Assembly (NCBI GenBank): GCA_963677345.2
Contig: CAXXLC010000021.1
Location: 1 to 64,000 of the forward strand
Reading direction: 5' to 3'
Length of the DNA: 64,000 nucleotides
Origin: Saccharicrinis sp963677345
Lineage (GTDB): Bacteria > Bacteroidota > Bacteroidia > Bacteroidales > Marinilabiliaceae
Within the stretch, counting starts at the first letter, position 1, and each line of letters starts with the position of its first letter. Of this stretch, positions 16,194 through 24,285 are shown piece after piece. Below the pieces are notes generated by a model, which was not told the origin of the DNA, did no database searches, and saw nothing but the letters and a program-made list of their open reading frames with translations. Position numbers and translations under genes: made by a program.

Positions 16194-18221
16194 TTACCAC
16201 CTCCATTCTACTCCTCCATAAAAATTAGCCGGCTTACCGGGGTAATAGTAACGAGGTTTTGAATTATTAAATGAACTGGCATTAATAAGCAGCATGGATG
16301 CATAATGCTCATCAAGTAAATTATTGCATCCTATATAAATATTGCCTTTAACTTTTGTGCAATTGATATCTACTTTTACTTTTAAATCTACTTTATGCCA
16401 GGCCGGGTATGATCGATAATTATCATCGGTAAGATACTGACTACCCGCATTTTTATACCTCACGTTAAAAGTTACAGGATGAACAAAGATATTCGTATCA
16501 AATGAAAACATATGCTTTGGAATACCGGGTAACTCATTTCCTTGCTGATCTACTCCATCATCAACAAAAGCTTCAAATTTATTTTTAGAAGTAAAGTACC
16601 CTGCATTAATATTTATATATCGTTGACTTGTTTTTGGCAAAACATAATACATAACAGAAACTTCTGTTCCATAATGATTGGTTTTTCCGGCATTAACTCC
16701 ATAAAACACTTCTTCACTTTCTCTTTTAGTGACTAAAAGGTTTTGCATTTTTAAAGCATATATTGTGATATCAAAAAACAAACGCTGATTAAAGCCTGAA
16801 AACCTATACCCTAATTCATATCCCCATCCCTCTTCCGGTTCAATTTGTCTATTAAATGATCCATCATACAGCAAAGCTTCCTCAAATGAAGGTGTAGAGA
16901 ATCCATGTCCAGCAGAAAGAAATATATTTTGCTCATTGCTTAAAGAATAATTAAAAGCCAACCTGGGAGATGCGATCCAATTATAATTAAAACCTACATC
17001 ATCTAATACCGATTGATAATGAGTTCTGTTTGCATTAATGGATGCTTGTAACAATGTTTTTTTAAAGAGTAGCTTTTCATACAAACCAAAAATATTTATA
17101 TGTGATCGATTCAGTTTATTAGAACTCAATAACGCATTATAATTTATATCATCCACACTAAAATAGCTAATATGATTACCTTCTACCATAAACTCAAAAC
17201 CAATATTTACATTATTTGCCCCATTCTTATAAACAAACTTCTCTCTGACTCCAATGGAATGTTTTGTTTCTTTCAACTGGTTAAAAGGTCTTAATTCATT
17301 TAATGATGAAATATGCGAAAATACATTCACAGAATTGGCAACCCGGTTACTTAGAGGAACGCCCCATCCCATACTAATCATATGTTTATACGATTTCTCA
17401 TAACCATGAATCGCAGCCCAGCTATCTGCTGCCTTATCAGGATTAACATAAAAATCTAAACTATCTAATGAACTGGGAATCTGTCCATTCAAATAACGAT
17501 AATTGTAAAGCAGGCTTATTGTGCTCCCACCTGTTTTAGTACTTCCTCCAAGTGTCAGGTTTGTTCTTTTATAATTACTATTTTGCCGATAACCATCTGA
17601 TGTTAAATGATTCACATTAAGATTAATGTCTGTTTGATTATTATTCAGAATATTAATATTTGCTTGCTGTAGAAATGTAGAAAAACTGCCAGCCTCACTT
17701 TTAAAAAATACATTATCTTCTTTCGCAGATAACTTATAAGGAGATAATAAAATTACACCTCCTAAACCAGAGCCATACAATGCACTTGCCGGGCCTTTTA
17801 AAACCTGAATTCTTGAGATATCATTTAAGCCAAAATCTTCCAGTGCTGTAACACCATCGCCATTAGTTATTGGCATATCTCCCCAATAAGCCTTAATACG
17901 ATTTGAGTTATAAGGCGTTCGTGAACCTATACCTCTTATTGTAATCCGGTTGGTACTTAAAGTCCCTTGTTGCATAAAAACTCCCGGAATAGCATTTACT
18001 CTACCCGACAAATCATATCCATTACCTGATTGAAGATTTATAGAGTCAACTTCAAAATAACCTCCAGGCCACTCTTGTTTTGAATGAATGAATAACGGAG
18101 CATTTACATTAACTTCTTCTATAACAACAGAAGCAATACTATCATGATTATTATTTTGTGAAAAAGAATATTTAGTAATGATTACCAATAATATTATAAC
18201 AGATAAAATCCTTATTATCAT
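16194..18221 (-). CDS. TonB-dependent outer membrane receptor
   Basis: 675 residues with a signal peptide (cut near SFS-Q, residue 21). The plug domain runs about 35-145: EEVNVNAPL resembles a TonB box, then DLSGRVNAIPGVFMQQG, ITIRGIGSRTPYNSNRIKAY and IQVLKGPASALYGSGLGGVI, all standard plug motifs. The remaining 500 residues are a 22-strand barrel with aromatic strand ends, closing with FYGGVEWRW. It lacks a carboxypeptidase-like N-terminal domain, so it is closer to siderophore/vitamin-type receptors than to SusC. The ligand is unknown. It lies 13 bases after the cytochrome c/sugar dehydrogenase gene and is likely cotranscribed with it. Confidence 0.9.
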   Translation of the reverse strand: MIIRILSVIILLVIITKYSFSQNNNHDSIASVVIEEVNVNAPLFIHSKQEWPGGYFEVDSINLQSGNGYDLSGRVNAIPGVFMQQGTLSTNRITIRGIGSRTPYNSNRIKAYWGDMPITNGDGVTALEDFGLNDISRIQVLKGPASALYGSGLGGVILLSPYKLSAKEDNVFFKSEAGSFSTFLQQANINILNNNQTDINLNVNHLTSDGYRQNSNYKRTNLTLGGSTKTGGSTISLLYNYRYLNGQIPSSLDSLDFYVNPDKAADSWAAIHGYEKSYKHMISMGWGVPLSNRVANSVNVFSHISSLNELRPFNQLKETKHSIGVREKFVYKNGANNVNIGFEFMVEGNHISYFSVDDINYNALLSSNKLNRSHINIFGLYEKLLFKKTLLQASINANRTHYQSVLDDVGFNYNWIASPRLAFNYSLSNEQNIFLSAGHGFSTPSFEEALLYDGSFNRQIEPEEGWGYELGYRFSGFNQRLFFDITIYALKMQNLLVTKRESEEVFYGVNAGKTNHYGTEVSVMYYVLPKTSQRYININAGYFTSKNKFEAFVDDGVDQQGNELPGIPKHMFSFDTNIFVHPVTFNVRYKNAGSQYLTDDNYRSYPAWHKVDLKVKVDINCTKVKGNIYIGCNNLLDEHYASMLLINASSFNNSKPRYYYPGKPANFYGGVEWRW

Positions 18222-18234
18222 TAAAAAAGAAGTT

Positions 18235-19650
18235 TTATTCTATCGGAATCAACTTTAGTATTTTACCGGGCTTTTCAATAGCAACATAAATATATCCATC
18301 AGGACTCATCTCCACATTCCTCACTCTACCAATATTTTCTAATAAATTCTCCTGATGTATCACTTTATCGCCATCTAGTTCAACTCGTTTTAAATATTCA
18401 AAACGCAAGGAGCCTGTTAAAATATTATTTTTCCAATTTGGGTAACGGTCACCTTTCACAAAAGTCATCCCGCAAGGTGCAATAGATGGCACCCAATAAA
18501 GCAGAGGCTGTTCCATTCCGGCTTTAGCCGTATCATTAGTAAATATTGTGCCATTATAATTTATTCCAAACGAGATTACAGGCCAGCCATAATTTTTTCC
18601 TGCATTGATGATATTTATTTCATCACCTCCTTTTGGCCCATGTTCATCAGTCCATATTTTACCAGTAACCGGATTCATACAAACCCCTTGTGGATTTCTA
18701 TGACCATAGGAGTATATTGTAGGCCTTGCTTCTTTATTATTCACAAAAGGATTATCATCAGGTATCGATCCATCATCATGAATACGATGAATCTTACCAC
18801 AATCGTTATCCAGATATTGAGGATTTCGATCTCTATTCCCCCTATCTCCAACAGAGAAATACAAATATCCTTCATTATCAAATTCAAGCTTACTGCCATA
18901 ATGATGCCTTTTATTAGATGAAGGTTCTGCTCTGAATAAAACCTGTTGATCAATTAGGGTATTCCCATCTAATCTGGCTCTCATTACTGCTGTTGTTGAC
19001 AAATCGTTATTATCCTCTTCGGGAGATGAGTACGACAAATACAACCATCCTGTATTCTCAAAATCAGGATGCAATTCCAGATCAAGAAGTCCTCCCTGAC
19101 CTTGAGCTTTAACCGTTGGAACACCAGCTATTTTAATAAACTGTTTATTGGTTGTAAATAATAAAAGATCGCCTCCTCTTTCAGAAATAAGTAAATCACC
19201 ATTGGGAAGAAATTCCAGGCCCCAGGGCACATCTAACCCCTCAACCACAGTATCAACTTTAAACTTCTGAACTTGTGATATCTCAATACCCTCTGGACTC
19301 TCGTGTTGACTTTCAACCAATGGTACCATTTCTGATAATTCTAAAATATAATCCGTTAACTGTTGGATCACTTTATCACTTAAACCCTGCTCAAAAGCTG
19401 GCATTCCATAAGCTACTCTACCTAATTTAATACTATTAAACACCTCATCATTAGAGTGCCCAAACAGCCATTGTCGATCTACAAATGAAGATTTCTTATC
19501 ATTATGACAACCAAGACAGTAATTCTTATAAATCAGATTTATCTCGTTTTGTGCTGATTCTTTGGCTTGATTCTGCGATGAACAAGAAAAAGAAAGGAAA
19601 TGCATAACTATAAAACCCAAAGTGTAAAAAAATAATCTAAGTTTTTTCAT
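18235..19650 (-). CDS. lipoprotein with cytochrome c domain and PQQ-type sugar (sorbosone) dehydrogenase propeller
   Basis: About 471 residues from ATG at 19650 (MKKLRLFF); an ATG 21 bases further upstream would add MNQNIED and place charge before the signal, so I prefer the shorter start. A lipobox (SFSC) gives an outer or inner membrane lipoprotein. A small cytochrome c domain comes first: CLGCH, with a distal methionine in AYGMPAF. The rest is a GSDH/PQQ sugar dehydrogenase beta-propeller: GLDVPWGLEFLPNGDLLISE, HHYGSKLEFDNEGYLYFSVGD, YSYGHRNPQGV, EHGPKGGDEIN and APCGMTFV are the family blocks. Electrons from the sugar or aldehyde would pass to the fused heme. The substrate is unknown. Confidence 0.85.
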   Translation of the reverse strand: MKKLRLFFYTLGFIVMHFLSFSCSSQNQAKESAQNEINLIYKNYCLGCHNDKKSSFVDRQWLFGHSNDEVFNSIKLGRVAYGMPAFEQGLSDKVIQQLTDYILELSEMVPLVESQHESPEGIEISQVQKFKVDTVVEGLDVPWGLEFLPNGDLLISERGGDLLLFTTNKQFIKIAGVPTVKAQGQGGLLDLELHPDFENTGWLYLSYSSPEEDNNDLSTTAVMRARLDGNTLIDQQVLFRAEPSSNKRHHYGSKLEFDNEGYLYFSVGDRGNRDRNPQYLDNDCGKIHRIHDDGSIPDDNPFVNNKEARPTIYSYGHRNPQGVCMNPVTGKIWTDEHGPKGGDEINIINAGKNYGWPVISFGINYNGTIFTNDTAKAGMEQPLLYWVPSIAPCGMTFVKGDRYPNWKNNILTGSLRFEYLKRVELDGDKVIHQENLLENIGRVRNVEMSPDGYIYVAIEKPGKILKLIPIE

Positions 19651-19671
19651 ATCCTCTATATTTTGATTCAT

Positions 19672-19945
19672 ATGGTCATATGGAACTTGCCAATCAAATT
19701 ACATATTTAATCAACACAATGCAACCTTAATGAACACAACTGAGTATTACTACAATAGAACAAGTCAAACAATTATTCAATCAAACAATCAATAAACAGA
19801 CTTAATATAAATAAGACCATCCAATATATATTGAAGTAATTATATCTACATTATTACATATATTTGAATGTTTTTTTAATTTATTTAGTATATTTTAACT
19901 ATTAAGAAACAGGCAGCCCAATTAAACAACCTAAATAAATTACCT
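19672..19945. other. divergent spacer between sugar dehydrogenase and sulfur-respiration cluster
   Basis: 274 bp of AT-rich DNA that must contain both divergent promoters. TAGTATATTTTAAC around 19887-19900 is the nearest thing to a -7 element for the rightward cluster; I would not assign it firmly. No gene. Confidence 0.4.
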
Positions 19946-21529
19946 ATGAACAAGGTTATCGTTTATTCAATTGTGATTACAATTTTAGTTATACTGGGAG
20001 TAAACATTCTTCACAAAACAGAACCCCTTAATTTTTCGCAGTATGAGTTAAAGCAAAAGTATGCAACAAAACCTACTTCATCTGTAGATCACAGCCAATT
20101 TGATATACTTCAACAAGAATTTAAATCTCCTCAGGATGTTACCGAGGCTTGTTTAAGCTGTCACAACAAACGGCATGAAGAAATAATTCATTCGAGTCAC
20201 TGGAACTGGGAAAGAGTTGCGTATGTAGAAGGAAAAGGAATTTCAAAAATTGGCAAAAAGAATGTGCTGAACAACTTTTGTATCGGTTCCAATTCAAATG
20301 AGCAAGCTTGTGCAAAATGTCATATAGGATTTGGTATGACCAGTAATAAATTTGACTTTAACAATGCCCGCAATGTTGATTGTATGGTTTGCCACGACAA
20401 TAGTGAAGAATACATTAAAGGAGCTGCAATGGCCGGCTACCCGGACAGAAATGTAAACCTTACTAAAGTTGCGCAAGGTGTTGGTCGCCCATCAAAAGTA
20501 AATTGCGGAAGCTGCCACTTTTATAGTGGTGGAGGCAACAACGTGAAACATGGTGATCTGGAGGATGCTTTACTGGCATGTGATAGAAATACAGATGTAC
20601 ATATGGCTCAAAACGGACTAAACATGACCTGTATTGAATGCCATACCGCTGAAAAACATCAAATTAAGGGCAAATTATATTCTGTATCATCAACAGATGT
20701 AAACCGTTTAAATTGTGAAGATTGTCACACATCACGTCCCCACCTCGATGACCTTTTAAACAGACACTATTCTAAAATTGCTTGTCAAACATGCCACATT
20801 CCAACTTATGCAAAAGCTAACGCAACTAAAATGGCATGGAAATGGTCTGAAGCAGGAAAATTATTAAGAGGAAAACCTTACCACACAGAGGATTCATTAG
20901 GGAATCACACCTATTTATCCATAAAAGGCTCCTTTAAATGGGAAACAAATGTAAAACCTGACTATGTTTGGTTTAATGGAAATGCACAACATTATGTAGC
21001 AGGAGATACAATTGAAAGTATACCCGTTCAGGTTAATAAACTATTAGGAAGTGCTGATGATATCCATTCTAAAATTTATCCTGTTAAGATTCATAAAGGT
21101 GATCAGATCTATGATCCAGAAACCAATATGCTCATCCAGCCAAAACTTTATTCTCCTACTAAAGGAGACAGTGCATACTGGATGGATTTTGACTGGAATC
21201 TGGCAGCCGCAGCAGGCATGAAAAGAATGGGCTTACCATACAGCGGAAAATATGGTTTTGTGGATACAGAAATGTACTGGCCTGTAAACCACATGGTAGC
21301 ACCAAAAGATCAATCCCTTGATTGTAACGATTGTCACACTAACAACAACGGCCGATTAGCAGGGATTGATGGTCTTTACATTCCGGGACGAGATAAGAAT
21401 GACTGGGTGGATCTATTTGGCAAACTTCTATTTTGGGGATCCTTACTTGGTATATTTATTCATGCCTTAGCCCGGTTTATTAATTCATTGCGAAAGCACG
21501 AAGTTGATTCAGAAGAGATTTCAATCTAA
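19946..21529 (+). CDS. octaheme c-type cytochrome, tetrathionate reductase (OTR) family
   Basis: 527 residues with eight CXXCH heme sites: CLSCH (69), CAKCH (122), CMVCH (146), CGSCH (187), CIECH (229), CEDCH (257), CQTCH (280) and CNDCH near 455. An N-terminal helix (4-22) and a C-terminal helix (about 497-515) would hold it in the inner membrane facing the periplasm. OTR reduces tetrathionate in Shewanella and can also act on nitrite and hydroxylamine in vitro, so the substrate here is a family inference. Next comes a cytochrome b, then two YeeE/YedE sulfur transporters, a context that favours a sulfur oxyanion. Confidence 0.9.
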   Translation: MNKVIVYSIVITILVILGVNILHKTEPLNFSQYELKQKYATKPTSSVDHSQFDILQQEFKSPQDVTEACLSCHNKRHEEIIHSSHWNWERVAYVEGKGISKIGKKNVLNNFCIGSNSNEQACAKCHIGFGMTSNKFDFNNARNVDCMVCHDNSEEYIKGAAMAGYPDRNVNLTKVAQGVGRPSKVNCGSCHFYSGGGNNVKHGDLEDALLACDRNTDVHMAQNGLNMTCIECHTAEKHQIKGKLYSVSSTDVNRLNCEDCHTSRPHLDDLLNRHYSKIACQTCHIPTYAKANATKMAWKWSEAGKLLRGKPYHTEDSLGNHTYLSIKGSFKWETNVKPDYVWFNGNAQHYVAGDTIESIPVQVNKLLGSADDIHSKIYPVKIHKGDQIYDPETNMLIQPKLYSPTKGDSAYWMDFDWNLAAAAGMKRMGLPYSGKYGFVDTEMYWPVNHMVAPKDQSLDCNDCHTNNNGRLAGIDGLYIPGRDKNDWVDLFGKLLFWGSLLGIFIHALARFINSLRKHEVDSEEISI

Positions 21530-21557
21530 CATATCATTTAAGCAATTATTAATAGCT

Positions 21558-22220
21558 ATGCAAAAAGTATATATATATAGAAAGTTTGAAAGATTCTGGC
21601 ACTGGAGCCAGGCTGCATTAATTCTTTTTCTTGCGTTAACCGGATTTGAAATACATGACAGTATTCATTTATTTGGATTTGAAAAGGCTGTAGCATTTCA
21701 CAGGTCAGCATCTTACTTATTATTAGGTTTGATTGCATTTAGTATCTTTTGGCACTTTACTACCGGTGAATGGAAACAATACATACCTACAATTTCTAAA
21801 CTTAAAGCTCAGGTACACTACTATACAATAGGTATGTTTAAAGGAGAACCACATCCTACCATTAAAACAGTAAGCAAAAAGCTTAATCCTTTACAGGCTG
21901 TAGTTTATTTAGCGTTTAAACTTATCATGGCACCTATGGTAGTAATATCTGGTTTGCTGTATATGTATTATAAGTCATTTGACGAAAATGATATTGTTGT
22001 TGCCATTGATATCCCTCTGGAATGGATCGCTGTTGTTCATACAATAGGTGCGTTTTTATTAATATCCTTTATTGTTGTGCATGTTTATATGACAACAACA
22101 GGACATTCTTTAACAGCTAATATCAAAGCGATGCTTACTGGATGGGAAGAATTAGAAGATACTAAAGATACAAATGAATCAAACGAGGAACAGTTACAAA
22201 ATAAAAAACAAGGATTATGA
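21558..22220 (+). CDS. membrane cytochrome b, quinone-linked partner of the octaheme cytochrome
   Basis: About 220 residues from ATG at 21558 (MQKVYIYRKFERFWHWSQ); the open frame extends 54 bases upstream into the preceding gene but FWHWSQ is the standard beginning of helix 1. Four helices with histidines suited to two b hemes: FWHWSQAALIL, AVAFHRSASYLLL, IFWHFTTG, and VVHTIGAFLLISFIVVHVYM. It belongs to the Ni-hydrogenase/thiosulfate reductase-type cytochrome b group. It should take electrons from menaquinol and pass them to the octaheme protein, or the reverse. The last four bases overlap the next start (ATGA). Confidence 0.85.
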   Translation: MQKVYIYRKFERFWHWSQAALILFLALTGFEIHDSIHLFGFEKAVAFHRSASYLLLGLIAFSIFWHFTTGEWKQYIPTISKLKAQVHYYTIGMFKGEPHPTIKTVSKKLNPLQAVVYLAFKLIMAPMVVISGLLYMYYKSFDENDIVVAIDIPLEWIAVVHTIGAFLLISFIVVHVYMTTTGHSLTANIKAMLTGWEELEDTKDTNESNEEQLQNKKQGL

Positions 22221-22750
22221 CAACTGAAAAACCAAAAAAATACATGAATCCATATTTAGCAGGATTCTTTTTGGGCTTTGTGCTCCTGGTTACTATTTAT
22301 ATTACAGGTCGAGGCCTTGGAGCTAGTGGTGCTTTTAAAAGCGTTGTTATGCAATCTGTTGAAACTATTGCTCCTGGTCATGCTGAAAACACGGCTTACT
22401 ATTCTGATTATCAAAAAGCACAGCCTGACGGACCAATGAAATCGTGGCTTGTATTTGAGGTTCTGGGTGTTATAATCGGAGCTTTTTTGTCTGGCATAGC
22501 ATCAAACAGAGTGGGTCTAAAACTAGAAAAAGGTCATGGCATAAAGAATTCTACAAGAATCATAGGAGCCATCATTGGTGGTGCTTTGTTTGGTTTTGGA
22601 AGCCAATTAGGAAGAGGATGTACCTCAGGTTCTGCATTAAGCGGAATGGCCGTAATGTCATTTGGTGGTATTATTACTATGCTGGCAATTTTTGGCGTAG
22701 CCTATATGGTTGCCTATTTCTTTAAAAATTTATGGATTAAAAAACAATAG
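22217..22750 (+). CDS. YeeE/YedE sulfur transporter, first half-protein
   Basis: 177 residues with four or five helices. The signature GSQLGRGCTSGSALSG holds the conserved cysteine used by YeeE-type thiosulfate transporters to pass thiosulfate by S-S-S hydrogen bonding. The protein is half the length of E. coli YeeE and is followed three bases later by the second half, so a two-subunit arrangement is likely. It overlaps the cytochrome b stop by four bases. A large extracytoplasmic loop follows helix 1 (residues about 30-75). Confidence 0.82.
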   Translation: MTTEKPKKYMNPYLAGFFLGFVLLVTIYITGRGLGASGAFKSVVMQSVETIAPGHAENTAYYSDYQKAQPDGPMKSWLVFEVLGVIIGAFLSGIASNRVGLKLEKGHGIKNSTRIIGAIIGGALFGFGSQLGRGCTSGSALSGMAVMSFGGIITMLAIFGVAYMVAYFFKNLWIKKQ

Positions 22751-22752
22751 TT

Positions 22753-23952
22753 ATGGGACCTTTAGTACCAAATATTATAAGTGGCGAATTAAATTATATC
22801 ATTGCTCTGATTGTAGGAATTGGATTTGGTTTTGCTCTGGAACAAGCCGGTTTTGCTTCTACAAAAAAATTAGTAGGTCTGTTTTACGGTTATGATTTTA
22901 CCGTATTAAGAGTATTTTTTACTGCAGGGATAACTGCAATGGTTGGCGTATTAGTATTAAATCACCTAGGTTTATTAGATGTTAACATTATATATATCAA
23001 CCCTACATTTTTATGGTCTGCCCTTGTTGGTGGAGGTATAATGGGTTTTGGCTTTATAATAGGAGGTTTTTGTCCTGGAACCAGTGCTTGTGCTGCTGCT
23101 ACAGGAAGAATTGATGGTATGGCATTCCTTGTAGGTAGTGTTATTGGTATATTTATTTTTGGTGAAGGATATCCTTTATGGAAAGACATCTATACTGCCG
23201 AAAGCTGGGGACCGGTTTTAATGAGTGATCAGTTAGGTATGTCTCGTGAAGCTTTTGGATTGGTTATGATTATAATTGCTGCCGGAGCTTTTATTGCCAC
23301 TACTGTTATTGAAAATAAAATCAATGGAAAAGAAACAAAATGGTTTAAACCAATGATTATAAAAAATTCTATTCTTATTGCCACACCAATCATCATTGTT
23401 TTGTTCGTCATCATAACTCCAACTAAAAAAGAGCTTATGGATAAACGTATTGATGAAAAGATTGCCGCAGGTGAATGTAATCCAAGAATCATGGAAGGAG
23501 ACAAACTGGCTTATGAATTGATGAATCAATATTACAAGTTCAATGTGGTAGATGTTCGTAGTCCTGAGGAATATAATGAATTTCATATACCAACAGCAAT
23601 AAATATCCCTTTAGAAGAAATGCATAAATCCTCTAACCTGGGTATTGTTATCCAAAACTTAAAAACCAATATTTTTTATGGAGCAGATAGTCTGCAAGCC
23701 CAAAGAGCCTGTATGATTTCTAAATATTTTGGTAAGTCAGATAATTATGCTCTGGGATTAAATGCTGATGAGTTTAACAAACAATACTTTTTAATTACAG
23801 AAACTGATCCCAATGGAACAAAACATGAAGTTGATATACAAAACTTTAGGATTGAAGCCGGAAAAAAATTAAAGGAAATTGGCGAAGCTGTTGCCAATTT
23901 AGATAAACCTGTAATCAAAAAAGCTACCCGTGTTAGTGGTGGCTGTAGTTAA
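22753..23952 (+). CDS. YeeE/YedE second half fused to a rhodanese-like domain without the catalytic cysteine
   Basis: 399 residues. Residues 1-220 form the membrane half, with GGFCPGTSACAAATGRIDGM (around 110) containing two cysteines of the transport path. A short linker leads to a rhodanese fold at about 250-340: FNVVDVRSPEEYNEFHIPTA is typical, but the active-site loop reads IFYGADSLQAQRA where active rhodaneses have a cysteine (such as YCxxGxRS). The extreme C-terminus is RVSGGCS, a terminal cysteine on a flexible tail. So the domain may bind rather than transfer sulfur, or the tail cysteine may take over (inference). Closest partner is the half-transporter upstream. Confidence 0.82.
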   Translation: MGPLVPNIISGELNYIIALIVGIGFGFALEQAGFASTKKLVGLFYGYDFTVLRVFFTAGITAMVGVLVLNHLGLLDVNIIYINPTFLWSALVGGGIMGFGFIIGGFCPGTSACAAATGRIDGMAFLVGSVIGIFIFGEGYPLWKDIYTAESWGPVLMSDQLGMSREAFGLVMIIIAAGAFIATTVIENKINGKETKWFKPMIIKNSILIATPIIIVLFVIITPTKKELMDKRIDEKIAAGECNPRIMEGDKLAYELMNQYYKFNVVDVRSPEEYNEFHIPTAINIPLEEMHKSSNLGIVIQNLKTNIFYGADSLQAQRACMISKYFGKSDNYALGLNADEFNKQYFLITETDPNGTKHEVDIQNFRIEAGKKLKEIGEAVANLDKPVIKKATRVSGGCS

Positions 23953-24084
23953 CAGCTCATATTTTGTAGAATACTATTAAAAAAATATGACTAAACAGTG
24001 TAATACAATGATGAATAATTAATTAACTATTACATTTTTTAATTTAAATAGTCTAATTTAGCCGCAAACTAAAATCTAAGAATC

Positions 24085-24285
24085 ATGAGTACTGAATGTA
24101 TTAATCTACCAAACTGCGGATTTTTTAAAAAGTATTGTCAAACTAAGGATCTAGCTTGCAAAGGTTTTATAAGTATGTATTGTAAAGGAAGTAAAATGGA
24201 GGATTGTAAGAGATTACAATATAAAAAAGAACACGGCACTCCTCCACCTGATGATATGATGCCCAGCGGACAAATGATAAGATAA
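24085..24285 (+). CDS. small cysteine-rich protein of unknown function
   Basis: 66 residues with cysteines at 5, 11, 18, 25, 33 and 41, that is, spaced 6-8 residues apart, followed by a Pro-rich tail (GTPPPDDMMP). No signal peptide or membrane helix, so it is cytoplasmic; the cysteines could bind a metal or an Fe-S cluster. It follows the sulfur cluster by 130 bases on the same strand. A group II intron begins right at its stop codon: pre-insertion sequence would read AGA TAG, and with the intron it reads AGA TAA, so the protein is unchanged. Confidence 0.6.
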   Translation: MSTECINLPNCGFFKKYCQTKDLACKGFISMYCKGSKMEDCKRLQYKKEHGTPPPDDMMPSGQMIR

